The notes under the pieces: generated by a model | What the model was told of the DNA's origin: nothing | Seen by the model: only the letters and a program-made list of their open reading frames with translations | Database searches by the model: none | In this document: piece after piece, positions 36,511 to 47,710 of the stretch | How the letters are laid out: each line of letters starts with the position of its first letter | How positions within the stretch are numbered: the first letter of the stretch is position 1 | Translations under genes and position numbers: made by a program | NCBI GenBank assembly: GCA_944474755.1 | Contig: OX104119.1 | Coordinates: 80,976,896 to 81,040,895, forward strand | Length of the DNA stretch: 64,000 nt | From: Limnoperna fortunei | Taxonomy: Eukaryota; Mollusca; Bivalvia; Mytilida; Modiolidae | Direction: 5' to 3'

Positions 36511-38663
36511 GTTTTTTTTTCTATTTTTCACACCCAGGTATCAACTGAAGTAAACGTACTTCCAAAGGTGTTCGAATATGTATGATTTGAATAAAACTAG
36601 GTGTATGCTAATTTCAACGTTATCGCGTTTATGAAGAATCTACTGATCAGAAAAACTTCAAAAATGGAGAAAATAAAATATTTACGCAAAGCTTGAGCAT
36701 ATCGAATCAAATTTTGAAGAAAAAAAATAAATACATAAAAAATTATACCTCTCCAGATCTGCAAAGGGATTCACTGAGGTTGAAGCCCGTAGTTGGTGCT
36801 AACCAAGGTCGAAACATTGTTGATGTATTATTACGATGTTGAGTTTTTGAAGAATTGTTGTAAAATGACCAAAATGAACAAATTTGTATATTTTAATACA
36901 TTATACATGTCATAAGGACTCAAATGGTTTCACGGTGCATATATGTTTTCTCTGTTATTAAAGAAAAAACTGTTTTGTTAGCACTTTCAATTGCAAACGT
37001 GTGGTTTAATAACCATAATCATAATTATTGCTATTTAACTTACCCATGTCAAAAATTACTTCAAAGATTCCAACAAACCTTTTATATTCTGATTTAAAAA
37101 ATCATTTATTAATATTTATATATCAATATAATTCAAACATTATTTTCAAAACTGCATCTTGGTGCATTTTTATACTTATTTACCAATATGATGAATGGGT
37201 GTAGAATTGTATCAAGACCCAGTTTCTATTGTTGTATTCATTACATTTTATGTGTTATAACCATTTATTGTAAAAGTGTTGAACAATTAAATAAATAAAT
37301 AAAATAAATATATATTTTTGATTCAAATCTAATTACTAAATTACTAATTTCCTTGCTACCTGTATTAATAATTGTTTATTCTATGCTTACTGAATTTTCA
37401 CGCTCGATTTGACGGATCACATCGGGATCTCCCCGCGGTACATCAAAGGATTTTTACAAAATCCTTAATAACTCAAAAACCGATAAAAATATCTTTACAA
37501 AACTTTCGATTTATGTTATTTATAATAATTATAGTTCATTAACAGGTCTTTTATTAATCTAAAACAAATACATCATGTCCTTAGTGCACATTTTGGGTCC
37601 TTAGTGCACTAAGGAGTCCTGTGTGGTGTTTAGACGTACCGATTACCAGTGTCTATCTCGGTAGTATGAATAGACCGCTTCAAATTTTTATTTTTGGATT
37701 ATTTTAATATCTATAAGTTAAGCCTGGTATTTTTACTACTGCATTCTATTCTTGACATAATAAAATGTATATACTTGGGTTTCTTTTATTAATTAGTTAT
37801 TTAATTTGATTAGAAAAGGGCATTTTAAAATTTTGTTATGTTATATTACGTAATGCATTTCATCGCTTTAATTGTATTTCTTGGATTATTTCATGATTTA
37901 TATGGTAAACTTCGTATTTTTTTATGCTTTCTTATTTTAACATGATTATTTTTTTTCCTTTCTTTTATTAGTTACTTAGATAATTTGATAATAAAAGTGC
38001 ATTTTTAGATTTTGTGACCTTTTATCCAGAAAGCCTTGACCTTATTTCTTGATAATTTCATAATTTATAAGGTAGAAAATGGAACCTTTACGTAGAAAAT
38101 TAGTCAATCTTGAACATTAAATTTAATTTCCCTGGGTGTTGTTTATTGACGGTTTCGAATTCCCAAACTCTCGTGAACGATTTGTGACTTGACTTGAGGA
38201 GTTTTTTACGTCCTTCACCGACAAATTAATGCCCTTGGTCGGACGGTCCTTACGGACAAGGTTTTGGGGGGTTTGATAATGTGGCTATTATAGAATTTAA
38301 TAATTTGAGTTTTGGGTAAAAAATCATTATAATTTATTATAATTCGCTTTTAAGGTAAAGGTGTCCTTACTGGTATTTATTTTACCTTGTACGGAGCCTA
38401 ATTTTTGTTTGATAACTTCTATTATTTATCTTCCTTTTTCTATTATTATTGTTACATTTAAATTACTTAAGTTGTTTGTGTAATTTTTTTTATATTTTTT
38501 ATTACATATATATATATATTTATTTTTTTTAAATTTTTTATCATGATTAATTTAATTTAATTAATTAATTTTTTTTTTTGTATTTCTTTCTTTATTTTTT
38601 TAAATTTTATTTTATTATTATTTTTTTTATTTACATGTATACATATATACATACATAAGCTTG
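36511..38663. other. AT-rich non-coding spacer
   Basis: No ORF of note. It contains simple AT repeats, A/T-rich runs near 37285-37310 and long T-rich tracts at 38460-38640. An 18-bp perfect palindrome lies near 37598. A stretch at 36771-36825 has the TGAAGCC...CGAAAC layout often seen near ends of Penelope-like elements, but nothing else supports that. Confidence 0.6.
37598..37615. repeat. 18-bp perfect palindrome
   Basis: TCCTTAGTGCACTAAGGA equals its own reverse complement. Its left half is also present as a direct repeat at 37577-37589 (GTCCTTAGTGCAC). It is possibly the relic of a short inverted-repeat element or a dimeric protein site. Confidence 0.8.
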
Positions 38664-38802
38664 TTTTTTTTTTTTACTATATATATTTTATTCTCATAAA
38701 GCCAATGCATAACACTGGTACAGAGATATAACAATAAATATTAAATAACAACAGCTATATACAATATATACACACATATATACAGGGAACAGTTACACAA
38801 AT

Positions 38803-41800
38803 CTAAGAGCCTGGAAGAACAAAACCAGCATTTATATCTTTTATAAAGTTACAGAGTTTCTTAAGAGTAGTCTTTCTCTTACTGGACATGAGTTCTGAAA
38901 ATTTAATAATATTGTGTCTATGTATAAAGTAGTGGGATAGGGCTTGTTTACGTTTATCGTTAAAATAATCGCATTCTAAGAGATAGTGGTATTCATCTCC
39001 AATTTGAGAACTATTACATAATACACATTTACGCTTTTCCCTCGGGATATTTTGCCATCGCCCTGTTTCGATTGGAAGTTTATTGTTTGTTGTTCTAAAT
39101 CTGCAGAAAAGAATTGCCTGTTTTAATTCTAGTATATTAAAGTATTCCTCTAATTTAAAATCTGTTTTAAACGTTCTATAATTTATAGCTTTCGTTGAAT
39201 TTTGTACAAGAGAATTCCAATTCTGAATAAATTGATCCTCTAGGCGTTGTTTTATTAAGTGTTTTAGCCAGTCATTATTATTAAAGTTTTCAGATTCCCA
39301 AATATAAGAGAAGCCACAGTCATTAAATATCTTTTTTACAAATGTGATCCAATCAATGTTCATATTGTTATTTTCATTCATTTGACGACACAATCTGTAC
39401 ATAATGTAAGAGTATTTTGATTGCTTGCCAGTTATAAGCCTTGCCCAATAGCATACAGTTCTTACTTTTATATCTATATAGATAGGATATCGTCCTAGCT
39501 CCCCGTACACCATATAGCTAGGTGTGGATGTTTTTAAATTTAAAAGAGTCTTACAAAATTTTAAATGTATTTTTTCCAAAATGTCATTATTAATAAAACC
39601 CCACACTTCACACCCATAAAGCAGGATCGGTTTGATCATTTTGTCAAATAGATCAAGTTGGCATGTTAATGAAAGTTTATGTTTTCTACCTATTTTCAAA
39701 ACCTCATACATAGCCTTTAATGCCTTATCAGCTAGATACTTTTTTGTTAAGTTAAAGTTTCCGGTTTTAGTAAAAATTACACCGAGGTAATTGAAATTTT
39801 GAACTATTTCAAGATTTATATTATTATAACTGAAACTCAAATTTTGTGGTGATCTCCCATTTCCAAATACCATGACTTTAGTTTTATTGACATTTACATT
39901 TAATTTCCACGTTTCACAATATGCATAAAAAACATCCAGTTGAACTTGGAGATCATTTGCTGTCTCAGCTAATAATGCGGTATCATCGGCATATAACATG
40001 ATAAAAAGTTTTAAAAAAATGTCTAAGTTGTTTTCTATGTCATCAGAAATAGTTTTTAGTCCTGTTATGTTTTTAGTTTCGAAGAAGGTTTCTAAGTCGT
40101 TTAAGAATAACGAAAACAGAAAAGGCGATAAATTTTCCCCCTGTCTCACGCCATTATTACAATCAAAATATTCAGATATACAGTTGTTATATGAGATACA
40201 TGATTTTATATTGTCATACATGTTTCTAATAACATTATACATCTTGCCATTGATATTATTTGACAGCATTTTATAGAAAAGTCCTTCTCTCCAAACATTA
40301 TCAAAAGCCTTTTCAAAGTCTATAAAGGCGCAAAATAACTTTCTTTTTTTAAGTTTCAATATATGGAAAAATGTAAAAAGAGTAAAAATATTGTCCATAG
40401 TTGAGTAATTTTGACGGAATCCAAACTGATTTTCCTTTATAAGCTTAAATTCCTCAGAAAATTCATTAAGTCTTGCATTTAAAATTGACGTAAATAATTT
40501 CCCTAGACAACTGACAATTGTAATCGGCCTGTAGTTCTTAGGATCGTGACTATCACCTTTATTTTTATAAATAGGCCTAATTGTACCAATTAACCAAGTG
40601 TTAGGGATTAAACCTTTATCAAAAATTAAATTAAATAACTTTTCATAAATATTAATAAATTGGTTTGATGTGGACCTGATATATTCATTAATAATTTCGT
40701 CCTGCCCACAAGCTTTATCATTCTTAAGTTTCTGAATACATTTAAGAATTTCCTCCCTTGAAATGTAAGCATTAATATGCTCGTTGATTTGTTCATTATA
40801 TAGATAATCAACATTCTGTAGATCATGTCCGTTGTCATAGTCTTGTGTATTCAATTGTTTGAAAAAATCATAAAGTTTGTCAATTTCAATATTGGGTTGC
40901 TTTTTTCTTTTACCTTTGTTTAAAAGTTTCCAAAATTCCTTTGGGTTATTGTTACTTAGTTTTTTAATATCTTCTGTAAGTTTTCTACTATATGATTTAT
41001 ATTTTCTATCTAGTATTTGCTTATAATTCTTTTCAGCTATAATCATTTCCGAGCGATTTTGTAAAGAGGAGTTATGCTTAAAACGTTTCTTCAATTTTCT
41101 ATAATTTTGACGTGCAAATTTGCAGTCCATATCAAACCAGGGTTTATTTTCTCTTTTACAATTACTGTTTTGATTTTGTTCCCTAACAATATATGTACCT
41201 AAGGTTATTTTACCAGATGTGACAAAAATTTCACCTAAATCTTTTAACAATGAGTCTACAATATCCTGATTCACATCAAGTTGTCTATTATATATAGTAA
41301 GTCTGTTATCAAGTTCTGACAATTTATCAATATCAATATTATTCTGAAAATCAACTTGCTTTTTGGGGTTCCATCTTTTAGTTCTTGTAACATTTTTACC
41401 AACATGATTCAAAAGATTATCATTACAGTTTTGGTTGTCGATTATATATTCATCACATGAAAAACATATCTTAATAGCAGAGTGTACATCTGAGAACAAT
41501 TTGCTATGTTCGAGAATTTCAAATTCTTTGAATGATTTTATAAAATAAGGACTACTAATACAATAATCTACTACACTTGCGTCTCTACAAGTAAATCTTC
41601 CAATATATTTATCACTTCCTAGTCTACCATTAACTATAAAAAGGCTATTGCTTTTACAAAACTCTAATAACATATTTCCATATCTATTTCTTATCGTATC
41701 CATACTAGTTCTTTTAATAGGAAGAGATAATTGCTCTAAAATATTAGTATAATTATCTATATAATCTGACATGCTATTTTCATTATGATCGTTTCCGTCT

Positions 41801-42795
41801 AGAACTATAAAATAATCTCCATTACTTGTCCTGGCATTAAAGTCACCTACAAGGCAGACGTATTCAGAAATATTTAAAAATGATAAATATTCCTGTTCAA
41901 TTTCGTTCAGTGCTTCATCAGATGAATACTTTGTGTATTCAGGAGGTATGTATACTACACCAAATATTACTGGTTGGTCCAATTTAAATAATTTCCCCTC
42001 ACACTTAAACCAAAGGATATATTTACAACTTGATTCTTGCATTTCTATCATATTATGAAGTGTATCCCTATACCCGACTATAATTCCACCTGATCGTCTA
42101 TTGGTTATATTTTTTCGATTTTTCATTACAAAGTGAAACCCTGGAAAGTCGATAACATCCAGGTCGTCAGTTTTTGTTTCGACAAAGCAAACTATATCGT
42201 GGTGTTCAATCAGATTTCGGAATTCTGGGTACTGTAACTTTGACTTAATGCCACAACAATTTAGACATAGTAAATTAATACAATTGTTGCTAAGATTGAT
42301 AATTGCCCGATTTACAGGTATATTTAATCTCTGACTTGTATTCATAAAACTGTTAACATTTGTAAATTTGTCACTAGTCTCCCCTGTGATAGTAGCAGCT
42401 TTGTTTACAGTATAATTGCTGCAGTTACCTAAATTAAATGTATACTCCATTTCAACATGTTTATCATTATTCATATAAAAATTATATATATCATTAAAAT
42501 ATTCATTTTCTATTTCAACAGTGTGTGTAAAATCAGTATAATCTACATTAAACACATTCTCGATTGGTTCACTTTGATAAATATTATTTACATTGCTAGT
42601 AGACTCAAAGCAGATACCAGATTTACATGTATTACCGTTTTCAGCGTTACTAACTTTATCGGAAATATTAACATATTTAATGTCCATCTCAATCAAAGTT
42701 GATTTGCAATAATTTCTTTTGGGGTTTCTTTGATCGGCAGTACAATCTGTATTATTTAAATTGTTATTAGTATCTATACTGTAAGCAGAACACAA
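38803..42795 (-). CDS. LINE ORF2: AP endonuclease and reverse transcriptase, 1330 aa, open throughout
   Basis: ORF2 nicks the target DNA and copies the LINE RNA at the nick. The first ~170 residues are Asn-rich with no recognised domain. The APE-type endonuclease follows with CLNCCGIKSK, FVETK (catalytic Glu), GDFNAR (Asp/Asn) and SDVHSA (Asp/His). An RT domain follows with KNYRPITIVSCLGK, GFRQNYST, AFIDFEKAFD, GVRQGENLSPFLF and the catalytic YADD near 39990. A C-terminal Cys/His cluster reads CVLC...GDEYHYLLEC (C-x2-C...H-x4-C). No stop interrupts 1330 codons, and length and motif set are those of a full ORF2. It may be catalytically intact, which is unusual in this degraded window. No RNase H domain is visible. 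The exact clade is left open. Confidence 0.9.
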   Translation of the reverse strand: MCSAYSIDTNNNLNNTDCTADQRNPKRNYCKSTLIEMDIKYVNISDKVSNAENGNTCKSGICFESTSNVNNIYQSEPIENVFNVDYTDFTHTVEIENEYFNDIYNFYMNNDKHVEMEYTFNLGNCSNYTVNKAATITGETSDKFTNVNSFMNTSQRLNIPVNRAIINLSNNCINLLCLNCCGIKSKLQYPEFRNLIEHHDIVCFVETKTDDLDVIDFPGFHFVMKNRKNITNRRSGGIIVGYRDTLHNMIEMQESSCKYILWFKCEGKLFKLDQPVIFGVVYIPPEYTKYSSDEALNEIEQEYLSFLNISEYVCLVGDFNARTSNGDYFIVLDGNDHNENSMSDYIDNYTNILEQLSLPIKRTSMDTIRNRYGNMLLEFCKSNSLFIVNGRLGSDKYIGRFTCRDASVVDYCISSPYFIKSFKEFEILEHSKLFSDVHSAIKICFSCDEYIIDNQNCNDNLLNHVGKNVTRTKRWNPKKQVDFQNNIDIDKLSELDNRLTIYNRQLDVNQDIVDSLLKDLGEIFVTSGKITLGTYIVREQNQNSNCKRENKPWFDMDCKFARQNYRKLKKRFKHNSSLQNRSEMIIAEKNYKQILDRKYKSYSRKLTEDIKKLSNNNPKEFWKLLNKGKRKKQPNIEIDKLYDFFKQLNTQDYDNGHDLQNVDYLYNEQINEHINAYISREEILKCIQKLKNDKACGQDEIINEYIRSTSNQFINIYEKLFNLIFDKGLIPNTWLIGTIRPIYKNKGDSHDPKNYRPITIVSCLGKLFTSILNARLNEFSEEFKLIKENQFGFRQNYSTMDNIFTLFTFFHILKLKKRKLFCAFIDFEKAFDNVWREGLFYKMLSNNINGKMYNVIRNMYDNIKSCISYNNCISEYFDCNNGVRQGENLSPFLFSLFLNDLETFFETKNITGLKTISDDIENNLDIFLKLFIMLYADDTALLAETANDLQVQLDVFYAYCETWKLNVNVNKTKVMVFGNGRSPQNLSFSYNNINLEIVQNFNYLGVIFTKTGNFNLTKKYLADKALKAMYEVLKIGRKHKLSLTCQLDLFDKMIKPILLYGCEVWGFINNDILEKIHLKFCKTLLNLKTSTPSYMVYGELGRYPIYIDIKVRTVCYWARLITGKQSKYSYIMYRLCRQMNENNNMNIDWITFVKKIFNDCGFSYIWESENFNNNDWLKHLIKQRLEDQFIQNWNSLVQNSTKAINYRTFKTDFKLEEYFNILELKQAILFCRFRTTNNKLPIETGRWQNIPREKRKCVLCNSSQIGDEYHYLLECDYFNDKRKQALSHYFIHRHNIIKFSELMSSKRKTTLKKLCNFIKDINAGFVLPGS

Positions 42796-42891
42796 AGTAT
42801 TATACGAAATTTCATTAAAACTATTTATATATTTACAATTATCTTTTGAGCAACATAAGGTTTCAATGGATAATTGTTCTCCATGGCTATG

Positions 42892-43948
42892 TTAATAATT
42901 ATAGTCATTCACCAGAGGAGATGTATCAGATCGTCGTGGACGCTTATATGTTCTATTGGTCTGTTTCGGCGTTGTTAACAGGGATTCGCGATACCCATGC
43001 TTTCTATCGGTTGGCAGTGAAGTCTGTTCTTTGTCACTTTCGTCGGGACTGTACAATGTTCCGTCTATAAACAGATTGTCTCTAACTAGCACTACATGTT
43101 TACCGTGTTTCTTTGCTTCTTTTTGGATCGGATACAGTTTTTTCCGTTTCTCTTCAATTGCATTTGGAAATTGTTCGTGTATGCCGAAAGGAGTATTTTT
43201 CAGCCAAGTTGCGTGTTTGAGGACCAATCTCAGGTCTTTGTGGTATAAAAACCTCGCAACGATTGGCCTCGGTCTGTCGTTTGAGCGTTTGCCGAATCTG
43301 TGTACATTTCCAAATTCAATGTAATGTTCGATTCCGAGTTGTTCGTAAATAAAAGAACGTAGCTTTTCCTCGACGTCCTCAGTTTTCTGCTCTGCTAAGT
43401 TGGTGAATATGAGGTTATTTTTCATCGACCGACACTGCAGGTCAAGAATGCTGTTTTGTAATTTTTCTATTTTTTCTTTGTCAAATTGCTGTGATTTAGT
43501 GTCTATTAACTGTTTTTTCAGCTCAGTAATGTTTCTTGACATGGACTCTATTTTGTCTGATTGTTGACTTATGTCTTGTGACTGTTTTGTAAATTGTTCG
43601 GCATGTTTGTGAATAACTTCATCTCGTTTGTCACCTTTACATTTGATTTCATCGAACGAGCGATATGCTCAGCGCTTGGCAACTTGTCTCCGCATGTTTT
43701 TGAGATTTTACTGTTTCTGAGACTATCGACTCCATTTCTCTCATCCTTGCTGACATAAGAAGTAATTCTTTCTTAATATCCTTAATTGAGTCAACTGCCG
43801 TTTCTATGGTTTTCAGTCGTCCATCAATAGATGACACAAGACGTAGCAGCATATTCAGAATTATAGGTGTGCTACTAGAAACATCTTCGCTAGTATCAAA
43901 AATCTTTTGACTTTCCAATAATAACTTTGACGTTTCTCCCAGTGACAT
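42892..43948 (-). pseudogene. LINE ORF1: coiled-coil/RRM RNA-binding protein with one frameshift
   Basis: L1-type ORF1 proteins coat the LINE RNA as trimers and act as nucleic-acid chaperones. ATG at 43948 begins MSLGETSKLL. A heptad-like region follows (LVSSIDGRLKTIE onward) to a frameshift near 43655-43665. The second frame resumes with SFDEIKCK, continues the coiled coil, and enters an RRM-like core (RSMKNNLIFTNL near 43435). It then gives FGNVHRFGK and the C-terminal domain (IHEQFP...KRKKLYPIQKEAKKHGK) and ends at 42892 with a basic tail. Total length near 350 codons is usual for the family. The upstream frame also opens to 44020, but MSLGE looks the better start. The single frameshift is the only lesion seen, and it could be a sequencing error. 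Confidence 0.75.
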
Positions 43949-44417
43949 TTCTATAATAGTAGTTGTTATACAATTATTGTTCAATAAGAAGCTAATCAAC
44001 CAACAGTGAGATGTGTTCACGAATTGTTCAATATTATACTGTTGTGACTACTAAGAACAGTTCAATGTACATTTAGATTACACATGTAATATTCCTTCCA
44101 AAAATAAACATACAAATAAACAAAGAAAACAAAGAAAACTGTCGGTAGTTATTCAAAGCTCCTGGGGTCAAAGGTCAAGTTCGAAAATTTTCGCAATATA
44201 CCCTCTTCAACGTCTAATCTGTGTAAATATTAGGCATCAGGTCGGTATCCACCCAGGGCCGAGGGTCCGTATAGTATTCATAACCACTTTTCAAAATAAA
44301 TATTCCCGTAAAAGATGGTATATTTTAAATTTTCTAACGGATGAAAAATTAACCAACCTCCATCTTGCTTTTCGGAACCCCTTACTCTCTTGTCTTTGTC
44401 CCATTTATAAGGATAAG
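43949..44417. other. Non-coding stretch, possible LINE A 5' UTR
   Basis: It lies upstream of LINE ORF1 on the minus strand and contains no ORF. It may hold the internal promoter of the LINE; no motif can be named. Confidence 0.35.
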
Positions 44418-45035
44418 TAGGCGCCCGAGACGAGCTCTTGGCTTACCTTGGTGTAGAATATATTAGTTATCTTTGTTTACTAAGGTGTCTTATAATAATA
44501 CGCGTGTTCCTCAGTAGGCGCCCGAGACGAGCTCTTGGCTTACCTTACTGGGGAGTATTAGTTATGTTAGTTTACTAGAGGGTGTTAAGATAATACGCGT
44601 GTACCTCAGTAGGCGCCCGAGACGAGCTCTTGGCTTACCTTACTGGGGAGTATTAGTTATGTAAGTTTACTAGGGGGTGTTAGAATAATACGCGTGTTCC
44701 TCAGTAGGCGCCCGAGACGAGCTCTTGGCTTATCTTACTGAGGATTGTGTTAGTTACATAGTTTAGTGGAAAGGGGGTAGTTGAATATTACGCGTTCCCC
44801 TTATAAGGTGCCCGAGACGAAGCTCTTGGCTTACCTTACTTTGGAATAGTTTAATTTAAAGAGTGTATTTGAATCTTGCGCGTTTTCCTAAGTATGTGCC
44901 CGAGACGAAGCTCTTGGCCTACTTTACCGATGAATAGGTTTAGTAGATTGGGGTACTTTATTTAGACACATTTTCTCAAGTAGGTGCCCGAGACGAAGCT
45001 CTTGGTTAACTTCTCTTTTGAAGTCAATGTTTGGT
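44418..45035. repeat. Seven ~95-bp tandem repeats with a conserved GC-rich box
   Basis: Copies begin at about 44418, 44515, 44610, 44705, 44803, 44893 and 44981 (spacing 88-98 bp). The conserved box reads GCCCGAGACGAGCTCTTGG followed by CTTACCTTACT. The rest of the unit contains TACGCGT in the first five copies. Copies 1-4 have GGCGCC..., while copies 5-7 have GGTGCC... with one inserted A (GACGAAGCTC), so the array degrades from left to right. It sits just 3' of the minus-strand LINE B fragment and is probably its 3' UTR. Confidence 0.85.
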
Positions 45036-45152
45036 AGGCGCGGCCGTCGCAGAGGACATCTGTTTAGATGTTTATATATGGTGGATCCAAAGTGTAGTAT
45101 AAAAGAAATAATGTGATTCGTCAAAACCGTCGCGGTGCTGAATTGAGTATTT

Positions 45153-46345
45153 TTAGATTAGTTTATGGTAATCTATTTCCGTGATGAAATTGACCAAATG
45201 TTTATATACAGATTCTCTAATGTTTAAAGGGGGTGCTAGTAGTTGTTGGATATCTAACTGTTCTATGTTCATTTTCGCCAGCTCTTCTTTAAGTTTTTGC
45301 CTAGCTGTTTGATGTTTGTCACAGTTAATCAACATGTGAGTTATATCTTCTGGAACATTGCAGTGTTGGCAAAGCGGAGATACATTTCTTACATACTGAC
45401 CTATTTGACCTGCCAAAAGTGTTTTTCCTAATCTTAATCTTGTGATAGATTTGCAATGAAAGCGGCTTCCTTGAAGGAAAAACGGTTTTGTCCTATTGTT
45501 GGGTTTAAATTATGATACCATGAACCGGTGTGTTTGTTCCAAATATTTTGCCATTTTATTTTGAATATTTGTTTAATTATGGAATGAAATTCGTTAGAAC
45601 TCATCGGTATTTTGAAGTCAATTTCTTCTTTTTGTAGGGCTGCTTTGGTTAATCGGTCTGTGGTTTCATTACCGATTAAACCTACGTGCGCGGGAATCCA
45701 TTCAATTGTTAAATCTATATTTTTGGAATGTATATCTGCTGCCAAACAATAAATAGAATCTAGGATATCGGGTCTGCTCGATTTGTCGGTTTCTATTGAT
45801 TGGATTGAGCTCAGGGAATCTGTTAGTATTACAGCTTTTTCAATTTTTGTATGATTAGTTATGATTATTGACATTGCTTGGTGGATAGCAAGCATTTCGG
45901 TTGTATAAACAGCGAGATTGTCGCTACTGCGGAATGATCTGGAATAGTTCTATTTAGGGATGAATATACCGTATCCCGTTTTTCCAGACACCGGGTCTTT
46001 AGACCCATCCGTATATATTTTGATATGATTTTGGTATTTTTTATCAATATATTGTAATGTCAGATTTTTAATTTTATTAGGATCGTCTGTTTTATTGAAA
46101 ATTGAAGAAAGATGGCGAGATGTTTTTGCTGATTTTTGGTCCCACGGGGGAATCGAACTGGATTTTTTTCTCAAGAATTTCGGTTTCCAAAAATTGTTTT
46201 CGGTTAATATTTTTCGTACCCGGTACCCAAATGGGTATTTATGATTTGTGTGTGGTAGTGGTGGTTTTAAGGGGGCAGAGATATTTCTGTGATGTAATTG
46301 TATATTAGATGTGCCTTGTTTATTTGCTAATTTATTACCTGACAC
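45153..46345 (-). pseudogene. LINE RNase H domain plus CCHC knuckle, with one stop and one frameshift
   Basis: The domain would degrade the RNA strand during LINE replication. It starts near 46065 with IYTDGSKD (first Asp) and GYGIFIPK. A TAG at 45950-45952 interrupts the frame, which then continues to a TEMLAI block (Glu near 45900), ILTDSLSS (Asp) and WIPAHVGLIGNE...D (His and last Asp near 45680). A one-base shift near 45440 leads into the C-terminal knuckle CQHC...THMLINC (near 45360) and the end at 45153. All four catalytic acidic positions are kept. The stretch from 46345 to about 46070 upstream looks like the linker after RT. It is non-functional as it stands. Confidence 0.8.
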
Positions 46346-46370
46346 TGAACTTTGATGAAAGGTAAAAATG

Positions 46371-47119
46371 AACGACCAATAAGACTCGCATAATAAGCCG
46401 CTAAAATGCTAATTTAGACTGAAGTTTATACGAAAATTATATTTTCAAACCGGCATGTTATTGTAAAAAAATGATGTCTGAATCAGTGAAAAATGTCTTA
46501 GAAATTAGTAGGAAGAAATTTCTCAATAATAAAAAAAGCACAAAAGATATAGTTATTTAATTCAAGATTTAAAAATTTTGTTGTTAAGCTATTTTAAAGA
46601 AGCAAGTTATGTATATAATAATACAAAAGAAAAAAAATCAGTTACGTTCGAATAAAGGTCATCAACAGTTTATATTGTTGAAAATAATTGTAGAAGTTAA
46701 TAATGTCATAAATTGTTTTGCAAAATAAGACTTCTTCTTATTGTTTTTTTTATTTAAATTCTGAAAATTTTATAAAGTTCTTAGCAATGTTTATGCACAT
46801 GAATGCTAGTTTGACGTTTGAAATACTTTTAATTGCAAATCTTTTGAAACAATTTTAATTACAGTAAAATTGAATCAATAGAGGACACGATAACTGCCGA
46901 TCTTACATTCACATTTTTCCCCCACAGAACCTCGTGAATATTGTCAATATATTTTTATTGGTCAACAATTGTCTTTCCAAAACTTTGCTTTTTTTATTAC
47001 AGTACTCTTCTCAAAGATATTATAATCAAAATGATTATTTCTTGCCTTTCACAATCGTCTATATTTGTAACCCTTTACAGCATATGATGAAATTTTAAAT
47101 AAAACAAATTGAAAAAACT
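46371..47119. other. AT-rich non-coding stretch
   Basis: No ORF, repeat or motif is supported here apart from A/T runs. It ends at the left flank of the hAT-like element. Confidence 0.6.
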
Positions 47120-47126
47120 ATTAAAC

Positions 47127-47148
47127 CAGGGACAATCTATACTAACGG
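47127..47148 (+). repeat. Left terminal inverted repeat of the hAT-like element
   Basis: 22 bp starting CAGGG, preceded by ATTAAAC. It pairs with 52295-52316 with one mismatch. Confidence 0.75.
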
Positions 47149-47231
47149 GACATATGTCACTGGCGTTTTCGGCAAAATTTCTAGGACACGAACGCAGAGC
47201 TAGCACTTCGGTCGGAAATTTTCGTATCTAG

Positions 47232-47710
47232 AATTGAATAGGAACAAGAAAAAATCGCAACCAGCTATAGATATTAATATTTTATTTGAATTTTTCAAAA
47301 ATTTAAACGCTTTAGATACAAATGAGCAACAATCTGTTTATGCGAATGTTAATCCTAGTGATTCAAACGAACACATAAATAGACATATCACTGCAGAAGA
47401 AATTTTGAGATGTATACAAAATCTTAAAAACAATAAAGCGGCAGGTGACGATAATATCATAAATGAATGTATAAAATCTACATCTGGACTCTTTATTGAA
47501 ATTTACGAACATTTATTTAACTTGATATTCGACACAGGAAAACTACCTGAAAGCTGACTGAGAGGAATTATAAAACCGATCTATAAAAAATAAAGGCAAC
47601 ATTACTGATCCCTAAAACTATAGACCAATCACTATTGTTAGTTGTTTAGGAAAGCTTTTTACAGCAGTCCTAAACGCCAGGCTAAACGATTTTACGGAAT
47701 TTTTAATTGT
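47232..47710 (+). pseudogene. LINE C ORF2, pre-RT and first RT segment
   Basis: It starts in mid-protein (RNKKKSQPAIDIN) and matches the LINE A region around HITAEEIL...KNNKAAGDDNIINE, the linker into RT. A stop follows near 47555 and a frameshift near 47590 in a run of A. RT motif 1 (PIYKK...NYRPITIVSCLGKLF type) is still readable up to NDFTEF at about 47700. The frame is then lost at the LINE D insertion. There is no ATG at the 5' end, so this is a truncated copy and not a start. It is non-functional. Confidence 0.8.

Larger units (their letters stand above)
38664..43948 (-). mobile_element. Nearly complete LINE (non-LTR retrotransposon), family A
   Basis: A minus-strand two-ORF element: an L1-type ORF1 (one frameshift), a 96-bp gap, and ORF2 with endonuclease and RT. 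A short 3' UTR follows with AATAAA (complement of 38687-38692), an AT repeat and a 12-nt A tail (T-run at 38664-38675). The 5' UTR probably extends some distance beyond 43948, but no boundary was found. Its 3' end resembles that of LINE C (near 51740-51799), sharing CTCTGTACCA and the AATAAA-AT tail, so both belong to one family. Confidence 0.85.
44418..46370 (-). mobile_element. 5'-truncated LINE fragment with RNase H domain, family B
   Basis: Only the 3' end is present: RNase H, a C-terminal zinc knuckle and a repeat-rich 3' UTR. LINE clades carrying RNase H after RT include I-like groups; which one applies cannot be settled without RT. Coding similarity fades near 46370, consistent with 5' truncation during target-primed reverse transcription. 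Confidence 0.65.

Noticed and set aside
36771..36825. Hammerhead or Penelope-like element end (TGAAGCC...GGTCGAAAC)
   Set aside because: The catalytic CTGANGA core is not intact, stems do not pair convincingly, and no Penelope-type RT is nearby.
44418..45035. tRNA-derived SINE in the 95-bp repeats
   Set aside because: No A or B box of RNA polymerase III could be found in the conserved box.
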